This document shows positions 1 to 9,145 of a stretch of DNA of 64,000 bases, piece by piece. Numbering within the stretch: the stretch's first letter is position 1; each line of letters begins with the position of its first letter. Source of the DNA: Verrucomicrobiota bacterium (GTDB taxonomy: Bacteria > Verrucomicrobiota > Verrucomicrobiia > Limisphaerales > PALSA-1396); assembly GCA_016200005.1 (NCBI GenBank), contig JACQFP010000033.1, positions 1 through 64,000 on the forward strand, given 5' to 3'. Under the pieces are notes generated by a model. That model was not told where the DNA came from. It did no database searches and worked only from the letters and a program-made list of their open reading frames with translations. Made by a program: the position numbers and the translations under genes.

Positions 1-541
1 CTACGCCAACGCCGCGCAACGCTACAGTTTCCGCCCCGGCCAGAGCGGCAAGCTGGTGCTGGAATTCTGGATCACGCCTTTTGACTACGCACCCGCCGAA
101 GGCCCGGGGCGCGCGGTCGTGTGCCAGCTCAAGGAAAATGCGATCATCGGTCTGTCGTGGGCGGTGCTCGATTACGACGACGAAAAAGCCGAGCACTACA
201 AAGCGTTTTGGAATCTCTCCCACAAAACGACGATGTACGGCAACGCGTCCGACCTTTGCGCGTTTCGACTGATGCCGCTCGAGCCGAGCTTGCGCAAGCC
301 CATCGAAGCGCGGTGGTCGTTTCAAGTCGTGGACCCCGCGCGGCGATTGGTCGCGTTTCGCGATGAGTCGCAGGGCGAAATCACCTCGTGGAAGTGGGAC
401 TTTGGCGACGGCCAGACTTCGACCGAACGCCATCCGCAGCACCGCTACGAAAAAGGCGGCGAGTTCACCGTCACGCTTTGGATCGAAGGGCCGGCGGGCA
501 AAGCGCGGCGCGCGAAGGTTTGGGATTTGTTTCTGAAATGA
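1..541 (+). CDS. C-terminal part of a PKD-domain protein
   Basis: The reading frame is open from the first bases of the window, so the start lies upstream and only about 179 residues are seen. The last 65 or so residues form a PKD domain: a WDFGDG core followed by the usual pattern of a spaced H-x-Y and a closing beta strand (FTVTLWIEG). The preceding stretch is beta-rich with no motif I can name. PKD domains are extracellular immunoglobulin-like folds that act as spacers or binding modules in secreted enzymes and adhesins. The protein is therefore probably exported, but the catalytic or binding part is outside the window. The stop is TGA at 539-541. Confidence 0.8.
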   Translation, partial: YANAAQRYSFRPGQSGKLVLEFWITPFDYAPAEGPGRAVVCQLKENAIIGLSWAVLDYDDEKAEHYKAFWNLSHKTTMYGNASDLCAFRLMPLEPSLRKPIEARWSFQVVDPARRLVAFRDESQGEITSWKWDFGDGQTSTERHPQHRYEKGGEFTVTLWIEGPAGKARRAKVWDLFLK

Positions 542-625
542 GGGCGCACGGCCAAAACCTCCGGCCATCACTGGTGAGGGTTGTTGTTCGGCGGCGCGGC
601 GTCCGGCGTTCGCCGCGCAGGCCGC

Positions 626-1009
626 TCAAAGCAGTGCCACAGGATACTGGCGGATGAGCGGATCGGACGAAACGAGCGTCAGACCGTGCGCTTGCGCCTG
701 ACAGACCAGCATCCGGTCGAAGGGATCGCGATGCAGCGCGGGCAGTCCGCCCAACTGCGCGACGGCGGCTTCATCCAAAGCCAGCGGCGCGATGAGATGT
801 TTTTCGCGTTGCTGCGGGATGAATTGCGCGGGCGGTTGCGGCAGGGGTAGTTTGCCGAGGCTGTGTTTGACGGTGATTTCCCAGAACGAAACGGCGCTCA
901 AGAAGACCTGATTGTTTGGGTCGCGAATCGCAGCGGAAACGGTGGCGGACAATTTGGCGTCGCCGGACACGAGCCAGAGGAATTCGCAGGTGTCCAGCAG
1001 GATTCTCAT
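626..1009 (-). CDS. vapC: VapC-type PIN-domain ribonuclease toxin
   Basis: This 127-residue protein has the length and acidic pattern of a PIN-domain toxin: D6 (LLDTCEF), E44 (WEIT), D95/D98 (RDPFDRM) and D116 (SSD). These residues bind the metal that cleaves RNA in the family. The RDPFDRMLVCQA block is typical of the VapC subgroup. It follows a 73-residue partner with a four-base ATGA overlap, the usual antitoxin-toxin arrangement. By family it should cut a specific RNA, often a tRNA, when the antitoxin is degraded. The RNA target cannot be read from sequence. Confidence 0.88.
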   Translation of the reverse strand: MRILLDTCEFLWLVSGDAKLSATVSAAIRDPNNQVFLSAVSFWEITVKHSLGKLPLPQPPAQFIPQQREKHLIAPLALDEAAVAQLGGLPALHRDPFDRMLVCQAQAHGLTLVSSDPLIRQYPVALL

Positions 1010-1227
1010 TTGCCTTCAAACGTCTGCAAAACGTCTTCCGGCAGCGGGGCGTTGAAGTCATCCGGCACGGTGAACTGACCCTTAGCGAGACCGATGGGAC
1101 GCGCTTGCGACAGCGTCGTCGGGGCGAGGATAGTGAGCAGACCGGACGCTTTTTCCGGCAGGCTCTCCGCGCCTTTCGACACAACGTGCCCGTGGTCAAG
1201 TTCGACTTCAACGGTCAGATAATTCAT
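1006..1227 (-). CDS. Antitoxin partner of VapC
   Basis: A 73-residue protein begins MNYLTVEVELDHGHVV and ends one base into the vapC start (ATGA overlap). The N-terminal beta strand followed by a charged tail containing LPEDVLQTFEGK resembles the small VapB/DUF2281-type antitoxins. It would bind and silence the toxin and probably repress its own promoter. The assignment rests mostly on position and size because antitoxins are poorly conserved. Confidence 0.72.
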   Translation of the reverse strand: MNYLTVEVELDHGHVVSKGAESLPEKASGLLTILAPTTLSQARPIGLAKGQFTVPDDFNAPLPEDVLQTFEGK

Positions 1228-1367
1228 GCCGCGAAATTACGCTTCGACACCGCTGCCTGCAAGCGACGATTTGCATCAGCCGCCGGGACAGACTGCATTC
1301 CTTGTTCATCCACGCGGTTTCACGCTCGACACATCGGCTGGGCGCGTGGTTTGATTTCTCGGGTCAG

Positions 1368-1547
1368 TCCGAAATCCGAAGTGCAAAATCCGAGATCCGA
1401 AAGAAATCCGAAGTCCGAGGCCCGAAAGCTACTGTCCCAGCCGTCGGTCCGGCAGCACTTTTTCCATCCTGCGGCCCAAGCCCATTTCGGCCTTCGGATT
1501 TCGATCTTCCTTCGGGCTTCGGAAATTCGGATTTCGGATTTCGAGCT
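1368..1547. repeat. Inverted pair of heptamer arrays
   Basis: From 1368 to about 1429 the strand reads as 7-bp units close to TCCGAAA (TCCGAAG, TGCAAAA, TCCGAGA, CCCGAAA and others). From about 1488 to 1547 the same units appear on the opposite strand. The two arms could fold into a long imperfect stem. The second arm ends a few bases before the start codon of the next gene, so the array forms its leader. Unit length, not unit sequence, is shared with the other arrays in this window. Confidence 0.75.
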
Positions 1548-1553
1548 TACTCC

Positions 1554-2309
1554 ATGACCCCTCTCGTCTCGCATCTCGGTGGTTCTTACCGTTTTCTCCC
1601 TGGCATTGCTCCTTATTCGTGCGGCGTGATTGCAAATCCAGGCCACGAGATCGTTCACGTCACGCTGGATGTTGCGATGCCGTGGCGTGAGGGCTTTGAT
1701 TTCGTGGATCGCTTTCTCCGCAAGCAGGGTCGCCAGCGCGCCGAACTTTGCGCCATGGAATTGCGTTCGCCCCAGCCGTTCACCATGCCGGGGTTCATCG
1801 AGTTCAACCGCGGCTATTGCGCGGTGTTGGAGGAGTGGGGCGTGTTCGTGGACGGCGTGAACCCCATCGCGCGAACCAACGTCTGCCCGATCGCACTGGC
1901 TGGCCCGGAGCCAGTGCTGCATGCCTTTTCTTTCGTTCGTCCGAACGCCGATTGCCGACGCCAGACTTTCATCGTCGCTGGCGCGGGTGAGTTGGTGGAA
2001 GGCAATCTCGTCAATGACGGCATCCTGCGTCGGGGCGAGACCTCGGCCGAGGCCATCGCGGAAAAGGCGCGCTACGTGTGTGAGGTGATGGCCGAACGTC
2101 TGCGTGGTCTGGGCGGCAGTTGGGAGGAAGTCACGGCGGTCAACGCTTACACGATTCATCCGCTGTATCCGCTCATCGAGACGCTGGTGCTCCCCGACTT
2201 GCCGGCCGCGCGTCGCCATGGCGTGACCTGGCACTATACTCGGCCGCCGGTGATCGACATCGAATACGAAATGGATTTGCGTGGGGTCGTGACAGAGTGG
2301 GTGGTGTAG
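1554..2309 (+). CDS. RidA (YjgF/YER057c/UK114)-like protein
   Basis: I start the protein at ATG 1554, giving 251 residues. The open frame continues upstream, but only through the heptamer array, which is unlikely to be translated. The second half matches the RidA fold pattern: an IVAGAGELVEG strand, a long helix with AEAIAEKARYVCEVMAERL, then GSWEEVTAVNAYTI and a final VIDIEYEMDL strand. RidA proteins hydrolyse reactive enamine/imine intermediates. This one is about twice the length of a single RidA domain, and its first half may be a diverged second copy. The exact substrate is unknown. Confidence 0.6.
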   Translation: MTPLVSHLGGSYRFLPGIAPYSCGVIANPGHEIVHVTLDVAMPWREGFDFVDRFLRKQGRQRAELCAMELRSPQPFTMPGFIEFNRGYCAVLEEWGVFVDGVNPIARTNVCPIALAGPEPVLHAFSFVRPNADCRRQTFIVAGAGELVEGNLVNDGILRRGETSAEAIAEKARYVCEVMAERLRGLGGSWEEVTAVNAYTIHPLYPLIETLVLPDLPAARRHGVTWHYTRPPVIDIEYEMDLRGVVTEWVV

Positions 2310-2339
2310 CTCAGTGCGAATTGCAATTGCAGAGCAGGA

Positions 2340-2447
2340 GGCGCGCGGCGTTCACGCCGCTTCACCTCCCGAACAACCGGCAGCATCGAATGCAAATCAG
2401 GCACGCCATTCGGTTTGGACGCTGAAGCGGCGTGAACGCCGCGCGCC
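2340..2447. repeat. Palindromic element with 25-bp perfect arms
   Basis: The arms at 2340-2364 and 2423-2447 are exact reverse complements, each containing GGCGTTCACGCCGC, itself nearly palindromic. They enclose about 58 bp. The element lies between two convergent genes, so it can act as a bidirectional terminator, but there is no T tract. It belongs to the same general class as the palindromes at 31551, 45165 and 51851. Confidence 0.8.
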
Positions 2448-2477
2448 TTCACCGCCAGCTCGTGGATGCACTGTGCA

Positions 2478-3556
2478 TCATCCGTTTCTCCTCGCCGTTC
2501 GTTCCTTCGGCTTGTCCCAGAACAGTCGCAGCGCAAAGTAACCCACCAGCGGCGTCAACCCCACTATCGCTATGCCCAGATCGAACGACTGGGTCTGATC
2601 CACATAGCGGCCGAAGTATTTGTGCACCGGGGAGGAAATGGCCCACACCAGCGTGCCCAGCAGGCCGATCATTTTGCCGACATGCTGCGACGAAATCTCC
2701 TGCACGAACGAGTAGAAGCACGGGTACAGGCCCAGCGTGGCCGCACCGACAACCAGCAGCGCGGCGAGCAGCGGCCAGCCTTTGGGCAGCACCGAGACGA
2801 GGACGGTGAGCGCCGTCAACAACGAGCAGGCGAGATAGACGCGGCACTTCGCGGCGTGGGGTGTGAGGCCGCGACGCGCCAGCCAGAGCGACGCCGCGCC
2901 CGCCGTAATGCACCCGATGTCCGTGGCGACAAAGTAGAGCGAGTTGAAGTACAGTGCATCGCTCTCGCTGTAACCGCGACCTTTTTGGAGAAACATTGGC
3001 AGCCACACGCGCAAAAGCTGCCAGGTGGTGTGAATGCAAAAGACGATGACCAACGTGACCGCGAAGCGACGGCTGACCACAACGCTCCAAAGCGATTCCC
3101 GGCCAGCGCTTGTCGCCGCCGGGCTGCCATTCGATTGCGACATGCCGCTCAAGTCGCGCGGGCGAATGAACGCGAACCACGCCAGAACCCACAGCATTCC
3201 GAACGCCCCGACGACTTGGAACGGCAGTCGCCAGCTTCCCGGCGCGTCGGTCATCATGAAGCGCATCACGAGCGGCGTGATGATGGCGCCGATGGACGCG
3301 CCGCTTTGCAGCACGCTGTTGCCCATGGTGCGGTCTCGCTCCGAAAGCAGGAGATGCGTGGTCTTCAGCGCGCAGGGCCAGTGGCCGGCCTCGAATAGCC
3401 CAAGCAACGTGCGGCAGAAGAGAAGCTGGTTATAATTCGTCGTCCACGCGGTGAGAGCGTCTGGCGGTCCATGTAATTGATGGTCGTGGCGAGCAGCAAC
3501 AAGCCGCAGACCCACCACTTCCAACCGCCGAAGCGGGATGCGGGCGCGGCACTCAT
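2478..3556 (-). pseudogene. Decayed MFS transporter (hexuronate/anion-symporter type)
   Basis: Two reading frames together make one MFS protein. From ATG 3556 a normal N-terminus is read (MSAAPASRFGGWKWW, first membrane helix, NYMDRQTLS). That frame then stops matching, and the family sequence resumes in another frame at about 3445 with NYNQLLFCRTLLG. It continues through the rest of the transporter to the stop at 2478. About 50-70 residues expected between these points (helices 2 and 3) are missing, so the lesion is a deletion plus a frame change, not a single sequencing slip. The remaining part has the GLFEAGHWPCALKTT region and later helices. A functional transporter is unlikely. Confidence 0.8.
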
Positions 3557-3604
3557 GCTGAGGGGGGCGAGGGATGGACGAGAAAACCAGGAGTCGCAGG
3601 AGAG

Positions 3605-3745
3605 ATTCTCCCTCTCCCCCGCAGAGGGGGAGAGGGCCGGGGTGAGGGGGAATAGCCCTGCTGCCATTGACAAACTCCTTCGTCGTCACCCCCGCCAAAC
3701 CCCTCACCCTGACCCTCTCCCCTTCGGAAGGGGAGAGGGAGCACC
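3605..3745. repeat. Two CCCTCTCCCC/GGGGAGAGGG hairpin repeats
   Basis: Two copies of a GC-rich hairpin (CCCTCTCCCC, a short loop, then GGGGAGAGGG, flanked by CCCTCACCC/GGGTGAGGG-type sequence) lie about 100 bp apart between the creatininase gene and the broken transporter. The same hairpin is the core of several other repeats here (16376, 39284, 41694, 48643, 52010, 55862). It gives spurious open frames with strings such as PHPGPLPL. I see no gene in this stretch. Confidence 0.75.
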
Positions 3746-3764
3746 GCTTCGTGCAAGTGTAGGC

Positions 3765-4493
3765 TCATGGGAAATAGGGCGGGGTTTTGGCGACGCGCTT
3801 CTTGTCGATCATTTGCTGCACGTAAACCGTCACCCGCTCCACAATTCGTTTGATGAATTCCTCACCTTGTTGCGCTGTAGCCATCGATGGCTTTTTGTCC
3901 GTCTGATCCGTCCACATTTTCGTGCGCACGTTCTCGGGAAAGGCCGCTAACGCGAAAGCCGTTTCAAATTCCTGCGCGTGGCCGGGCAGGTCGTCAGGAA
4001 GTCGATGTCCACTCTTGAGCAATTCCTTTGCATCCGCTTCAGTAAGCACGTCCCAGTAGGAAAGAAAATGGAGATTGACCTGATTCATCCGCTGAAACTG
4101 CTCCCACGTGCCGTTGACCGGCGCGGTATTACCACCATGACCATTGAGGACCAAAACGTTTTTGAAACCCGCCCGCACAACGCTATCGATCAAGTCGGAC
4201 AACACGGCCAGAAACGTCCCGGGCCGCAATGACAACGTGCCCGGATGCCGCATGTGATGTTCGCTGATGCCAGCCATCAATCCTTCCGCCACCAGCACGT
4301 GCGGTCGCAGCCGTTCGGCCACGGCCGTGGCGACGTGACACACGCTGCGCCAATCGTGTTCCATGGCGAGATGTTCGAGGTGTTGCTCGATGGCGGCCAC
4401 GGGAATGATGCACGCCTTTAATTCACCGGATTGCATCCGTTCGCGGAACTCGCGGCGCGTGTGCTTGCGTTGCAGAACTTCCGGGGCGCTCAT
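3765..4493 (-). CDS. Creatininase-family amidohydrolase
   Basis: This 242-residue protein starts at an ATG that overlaps the TGA of the upstream gene (ATGA), which I prefer to a GTG four codons earlier. The creatininase metal site is present: E36, H38, H41 and D47 in AAIEQHLEHLAMEHD, then LVLNGHGGN at about 115-122, and the later HAQEFETA glutamate. Family members are Mn/Zn amidohydrolases that open cyclic amides such as creatinine or lactams in cofactor precursors. The context (DUF4838 protein and a Tat protein in one operon) argues for a carbohydrate-linked role, not creatinine use. The true substrate is unknown. Confidence 0.85.
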   Translation of the reverse strand: MSAPEVLQRKHTRREFRERMQSGELKACIIPVAAIEQHLEHLAMEHDWRSVCHVATAVAERLRPHVLVAEGLMAGISEHHMRHPGTLSLRPGTFLAVLSDLIDSVVRAGFKNVLVLNGHGGNTAPVNGTWEQFQRMNQVNLHFLSYWDVLTEADAKELLKSGHRLPDDLPGHAQEFETAFALAAFPENVRTKMWTDQTDKKPSMATAQQGEEFIKRIVERVTVYVQQMIDKKRVAKTPPYFP

Positions 4494-5842
4494 GGCTTTC
4501 TCCACATCTCAATACCCTTCGGCTCCGGTATGTCTTCGGTGATGATTTTCCAACTCGCGCCCAGCTCGCGCATCTTTCGATAATCACGTGGCTGGTAAGC
4601 GATGGCCAACTGCGGTGTGTCCATCGGCTTACCGCCTTGAAAGCGGGATTCCATTTCCGCATCCAGAATCCCGGTCACGAGCAGCGTCCGCTCGACCGGA
4701 TACGGCGCGCGCCGCTCGCGAAAGTGCGTTTGAATGGCGTGTGATAACGCCTTGAAGAGATTCCGGTTTTGCCACGGACCAACGTAAAAACTCGTCGCGC
4801 GAGGTTGCTGTTCCCCCGCGAGCTGACAGGCGAAGTGCCACTTGATGCCGCCGGTCGCGGCTGCGAGCACGACGGCGCGCAGACCATCGCGGTAATTCAG
4901 AAGGATACCGTGCGAAACAAATGGCGTGCCTGTATCGCCGGGCTTCGGTGGACGAATCAACTCTTTCGCCGGAGGGCGTCCTGAACTCGGTTCGGCGTCC
5001 AACGCAGTTTGCGCCAGTTGCACCGACCAGAGTCCGTCCGCCGCCGCCTTCCAAAGCGCGTCGCCCTGGAGAAATTGCACCCGCACGACGCCAGTCTCTC
5101 CACTTCGCCGTGCTTCAATCATCGACTGAAGTACTTCGAGGCCGTGAAAGTCATACGATTCCACACCGCCGCCGTGGATCGAAACCGCTTCCTGAATCTT
5201 CGCCCGTGCGGGGAGTTCCAGCGGTGGACGCCGTTGCGCCAGCGGCACGGAGCTGCCAGCCATGAAAGGAAAATTCAGTTCGCGCGAGGTGTCGTACATT
5301 TCCTTCCCCCAATCCCAGCGATACGACAAATGCTTGTCATTGTAAACTGGCGCCACCTTGCCGCTCCGCCGAAACACCGCCACGATTTCGTCGAAGAAAC
5401 GTTTGCGGGGATATTCACACTGTCCCTTCTCGTTGACCGGATAGGTTCCGTGTTCGCCGATGGAGAGCACGGCATCGACGGCCAGCTTGTCACCGCCGAG
5501 ACAGAGCGCTTCGTTGATCGTCTTGTAGATTGGAATTCTGTACTTCTCCGCAAACGCGCGACCCAGTTCGCCGTCCGGAAACTGGTCCGCATACAGGCTG
5601 ACCACGTCCATGTCGGGAGAAATCCATTTGCCGTTGAACAGATACGGCTCGACGAAGTTTTCCAGAATAACGTGGGCATGGCTGCGGTACGTGAAGGCCG
5701 TGATGACCGCGGCAACTTTCACGCGTTTGCCAGTGGCGGCGAACGCGGAAGCGGGCATGGCGGACGCCAGCATGAATCCGCCGGCGAATTGGCTGCCGCG
5801 CTTAAGAAACTCTCGTCGGCCGATTTTACATTGAGTGCTCAT
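4490..5842 (-). CDS. Tat-exported protein of unknown function
   Basis: This 450-residue protein starts at ATG 5842. The N-terminus has a twin-arginine signal (IGRREFLKRG) followed by a hydrophobic stretch ending ASAFA, so it should be folded in the cytoplasm and exported. After the signal, KRVKVAAVITAFTYRSHA looks like the first strand of a Rossmann-like fold. I do not recognise a catalytic motif in the rest. It is the middle gene of a tight three-gene operon: its start is 7 bp after the DUF4838 stop, and its end overlaps the creatininase start. Such Tat proteins are common next to sugar-degradation genes in planctomycetes and verrucomicrobia; a redox or binding role is only a guess. Confidence 0.8.
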   Translation of the reverse strand: MSTQCKIGRREFLKRGSQFAGGFMLASAMPASAFAATGKRVKVAAVITAFTYRSHAHVILENFVEPYLFNGKWISPDMDVVSLYADQFPDGELGRAFAEKYRIPIYKTINEALCLGGDKLAVDAVLSIGEHGTYPVNEKGQCEYPRKRFFDEIVAVFRRSGKVAPVYNDKHLSYRWDWGKEMYDTSRELNFPFMAGSSVPLAQRRPPLELPARAKIQEAVSIHGGGVESYDFHGLEVLQSMIEARRSGETGVVRVQFLQGDALWKAAADGLWSVQLAQTALDAEPSSGRPPAKELIRPPKPGDTGTPFVSHGILLNYRDGLRAVVLAAATGGIKWHFACQLAGEQQPRATSFYVGPWQNRNLFKALSHAIQTHFRERRAPYPVERTLLVTGILDAEMESRFQGGKPMDTPQLAIAYQPRDYRKMRELGASWKIITEDIPEPKGIEMWRKP

Positions 5843-5849
5843 GATGAAT

Positions 5850-7715
5850 TTAGTTTTTGGATTCCGGTTTCTGCTCCAACGGCGGAGGGTCCTCGTCGAA
5901 TCTCGCCACAAAGGCTTCGGGTGTCAGACCGGATTCCCTCAAGGTTGTCATCTTGGACCAACCTTCCGGCCCCGGCCCGGTGGCGACGGACAACCATTCA
6001 TCGGCCACTGCTTTGCGCGAAGCCGACAGCGGCCAGGTTGCCCCGGTTTCCATGCATTCACTTTGTAGCGCCGTCCACCGCTCCAGCCAGACGTAACGAA
6101 CCGGCAGGTGACCTTGCCGCACGCGCCAGAGTTTTTCGGGATCATCCTTCACCGCCGCTTCGGCCTGTTGCCACAGTTTCTCCGCGCGCGACAGCGGTTC
6201 AAATTTGAAAAACGGGGTGCCGGTTTTGGAAAAGCAGGTCAGGTTGTAGCCACGCGACGCCTGATACATCACGTTGAAATACTCCTGGATGATTTTTGCC
6301 GCCGCGGCGCCGTAGTAGCCTTCCAAAAACTCTTTGATCAGAGCTTTGTCATCCTGGTTCGGATTCCAAAGCAGCCGCGCCAGAACCCAGGCGCGCAACT
6401 CCGCCATTTCCGAACCGTGAGATTGATAAGCGCCCTGCTCGAACAATCCTTTAGTGTTGTGCTGATGAAAAAAGCGGACGTTTGGGCCGAGCGAAAACCA
6501 GTTCGGATGCGGCTGCACGTAGTGGGCGAAGTCGGTGGTGTAATCCCAAACGTAAAGCCGGTTGCAGATTCTTGACCAGTCGCGCATGTCCTGCGCGAAC
6601 GTTGCGTTGGCCGGATCTTCCAGCGGCACGCCGAAATTGCATTCGATGGAACAGAGCCGCACGATCACATTGGGGAGCGGCTTGATGGTCTTGGGCGCGC
6701 GGCGGGTGTATTGATACGCGAGCGTGTCTATGGCGACATTCGGGAAATCGCGCCCGACTTTTTCCGCCACATAATTCACGAAGCTCAACATCGTGCCGGC
6801 GTGACTGCCCTCGGCGTCATCGATGGCTTTGCAATTTTCACACTGACACGCACCGTGCCAGTCGTTTTGCGACACGGAAATGATCGTTGCCTCCGGCGAT
6901 TCGCGCAGCCACTCCTTCACGCGCTCAACCATGAAATCGCGAAGGTCGGGATTGGTAAGACACAACTGCGCCTTGTTCGTCGTTCGTTTGCCATCGATCA
7001 GGCTGTACCATTCGGGATGGTCCTTGAAATACTTCTCCGGCGGCACGAGCGGGTAAAACGTATGGACGAACCCTTTGTAACTGATTTTGCCGCCCATCGC
7101 CGGCGTGAGGCGCGCGCTGTTGCCGTTGTAATAATTTCGCGCCGCCCATTTCCCGTCGAACGCGGGAAACCAAAACGGCTCGCGATATTCAAACGCCGGT
7201 TTCTCCCGCTTGTTCAAATTTGGAATGCGCAGATTTGGTTGTTGCGGAACATTAGAGGCCCACGGTGCCCACCAGCGCACGCCACATTGCTCATCGAGAA
7301 ACCGGTTCACCGCGTAAAGCGTTCCACGCGGCCGGCCACCCGCCAGCAACAATCTGTTCCCTTTTGTGCGAATGACAAGCTCTTCGCCGCCGAGTTTTTC
7401 AAAGTCAACGTCCGGAAAATACTTCTTTGCCGCCGCGCCTGGCCCGATGATGATCGCGCGGCTGGGCGCTTTCTCCATTCCGTCCCGCACCTCAAAATCC
7501 GCGCCGGTGATTTGCTTCAATGTCTGCGCCAGTTCATTGGCCGCGTAACGTTCGGCCTCGGTCGCATCGGCCTGGCGGATGATGGCGCAGTTCGCTTTGC
7601 CTTTTTCGGCGATTGTGAATCCGGCCTGCATTGCGGCAGTGTAGAACGCGAGCAGTGTGGTGAGAAGTATTCGCCAGTTTCGAGACACCGACGCTTGGGT
7701 TGTAGATATTTTCAT
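5850..7715 (-). CDS. DUF4838 secreted glycoside-hydrolase-like protein
   Basis: I start at ATG 7715 (621 residues), which opens with a signal-peptide-like stretch, NWRILLTTLLAFYTAAMQAGF; the frame upstream has no supporting features. Residues 40-150 resemble the small alpha/beta domain placed before many glycosidase barrels (AERYAANELAQTLKQITGADF, GGRPRGTLYAVNRFL). The following region contains NDWHGACQCENCKAID, typical of DUF4838, with a CxCxxC cluster that may bind metal. The family is related in domain layout to GH20/GH67/GH115 enzymes and is usually found in polysaccharide-use loci. It probably acts outside the cytoplasm on a uronic-acid or hexosamine glycan. First gene of the operon. Confidence 0.85.
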   Translation of the reverse strand: MKISTTQASVSRNWRILLTTLLAFYTAAMQAGFTIAEKGKANCAIIRQADATEAERYAANELAQTLKQITGADFEVRDGMEKAPSRAIIIGPGAAAKKYFPDVDFEKLGGEELVIRTKGNRLLLAGGRPRGTLYAVNRFLDEQCGVRWWAPWASNVPQQPNLRIPNLNKREKPAFEYREPFWFPAFDGKWAARNYYNGNSARLTPAMGGKISYKGFVHTFYPLVPPEKYFKDHPEWYSLIDGKRTTNKAQLCLTNPDLRDFMVERVKEWLRESPEATIISVSQNDWHGACQCENCKAIDDAEGSHAGTMLSFVNYVAEKVGRDFPNVAIDTLAYQYTRRAPKTIKPLPNVIVRLCSIECNFGVPLEDPANATFAQDMRDWSRICNRLYVWDYTTDFAHYVQPHPNWFSLGPNVRFFHQHNTKGLFEQGAYQSHGSEMAELRAWVLARLLWNPNQDDKALIKEFLEGYYGAAAAKIIQEYFNVMYQASRGYNLTCFSKTGTPFFKFEPLSRAEKLWQQAEAAVKDDPEKLWRVRQGHLPVRYVWLERWTALQSECMETGATWPLSASRKAVADEWLSVATGPGPEGWSKMTTLRESGLTPEAFVARFDEDPPPLEQKPESKN

Positions 7716-8031
7716 AGGTCGATAGTAATGATGTTGTAGAACGCCGCACGGCAAACGCCAAGCTTCGATTTTTCCCTGCCCTTGGCATGACGAATTAAAC
7801 CGCAAAGGCACGCGGACGAACGCACATGGCACTGACGAACTTCGGATTCAAGGGATTCGACGAAACGAAGCAGGCAAGTGGGCAGGCAAGGTCAACTCGT
7901 ATCGAAACTGGCTGCGGTTGGTAAATCTGCGTGCTTGGTGTCCATCTGTTGGGAAATTGCTTTTTGACGCGCTGCAATTCATGTATGATTTTCAATAAGC
8001 CGAAACATTCGGTTATCCTGTGTTAAGAAAG
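7716..8031. other. Divergent intergenic region with probable promoters
   Basis: No gene is seen in these 316 bases. They separate two divergent genes, so both promoters must lie here. On the plus strand TATGAT at 7984-7989 is a good -10 candidate, but no clear -35 stands at the right distance. A small CCGAA-ACA-TTCGG hairpin at about 8002-8014 lies in the leader of the downstream gene. Confidence 0.4.
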
Positions 8032-8757
8032 ATGAATTCTGAAAAATTTCTTCGATTGACTTCCGGTTTCGAATGCGGACTTGCCCTCGCCGTGACCGTG
8101 GCCGCGTTGCTGCTCGGCGAACCTGCGCGCGCCGCCGAGACGACAAGTCCCGTCGCCGCCGCCACTGAGTCGTTGGCCTTGCAATTGCCCGCCCCCACAC
8201 TCAAGGGCACGCCGGCCGACCTGCCCGCCGGGCCGAACATTGAGCCGCCTTCGGACAAACCGCGCCCCGCGTTCTTCGTGCCCAAGGGCGTGAAGAACGT
8301 CGCCGCCGGCAAGCCGGTGACCAGCAGCGTCAAACCGTTCACCGGCGAGTTGAGCCAGATCACCGACGGCAAGAAGGAGGCGTTCGACTACGACGCGGTG
8401 GAGATGAAGAAGGGTTCGCAATGGGTGCAAGTGGACTTGGGCGAGAGTGTCGCGATTTACGCCATCGTTCTGTGGCACGACCACCGTTACGTCCAGGTGA
8501 TGCACGACGTGATCGTGCAGGTTTCCGACGATCCAGAATTCAAAAATGGCGTGACGACGCTGTTCAACAACGACGTGGACAACTCCTCCGGTCTCGGTGT
8601 CGGCACCGACCGCGAATATTTCGAGAAGCACGCGGGGCGAATCGTTGACGGCAAAGGTGTCACTGCCCGTTACGTGCGCAGCTTCACCCGTGGCGGCAGT
8701 TTGAGTGCGTTGAATTGCTGGCAGGAAATTGAAGTGTACGCGCTGCCGGCCAAATGA
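8032..8757 (+). CDS. Secreted discoidin (F5/8 type C)-like protein
   Basis: Starting at ATG 8032 (241 residues), preceded by AAGAAAG, the protein opens with a signal sequence (ALAVTVAALLLGEPARA). A low-complexity Pro/Ala linker follows to about residue 80. The C-terminal 150 residues are beta-rich and discoidin-like: NVAAGKPVTSS, then SQITDGKKEAFDYD, WVQVDLGESVAIYAIVLWHD and a closing ALNCWQEIEVYALP strand. Such domains bind sugars at the cell surface or on secreted enzymes. No catalytic module is attached, so it may be a stand-alone carbohydrate-binding protein. Confidence 0.75.
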   Translation: MNSEKFLRLTSGFECGLALAVTVAALLLGEPARAAETTSPVAAATESLALQLPAPTLKGTPADLPAGPNIEPPSDKPRPAFFVPKGVKNVAAGKPVTSSVKPFTGELSQITDGKKEAFDYDAVEMKKGSQWVQVDLGESVAIYAIVLWHDHRYVQVMHDVIVQVSDDPEFKNGVTTLFNNDVDNSSGLGVGTDREYFEKHAGRIVDGKGVTARYVRSFTRGGSLSALNCWQEIEVYALPAK

Positions 8758-9145
8758 ACCACTGGAGCGCAGCGGCGGCTTTTCAAGCCAGGGTTCGTTT
8801 ACATCTTCATGGATGAATTGGGCTACACTGCCCTGGTCACGACCACGGGATTGAACATAGGAAGCTTTCAGCAAAATTCCAACGGCTCGATGCGCGCCCG
8901 ACCTGGATCGTGGGCAACACGACCGGGCACATTCTCGCGTAGTCATCGCCTGGGAAAATCACCGGCTTAACAACGGTTGCTCATGCGGACTGCAACGGAA
9001 GGTGCGACTCCAGACGGGTTTGGTTGAAAGTTTGAAATCGAATTCCTTGACACGACTCCGCGTCTGCGTTACACGAAGGATCGGCAGGACCGAATGCCAA
9101 GTCTCACGGGTACCGGAAACGCAGGACCCAAACTTCTCACGAATC
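8758..9145. other. Non-coding stretch with a possible sulfatase relic
   Basis: No intact gene lies in these 388 bases. From about 8787 an open stretch reads FVYIFMDELGYTALV, which recalls the start of sulfatases (NIVFIMADDLGYG). The rest lacks the Cys/Ser active-site motif and soon stops. It could be a short relic or chance. The region just upstream of 9146 is the leader of the next gene. Confidence 0.25.

Noticed and set aside
8787-8965. Sulfatase gene
   Set aside because: Only one strand-like motif is present; the formylglycine Cys/Ser motif and the metal ligands are missing. Kept only as a possible relic.
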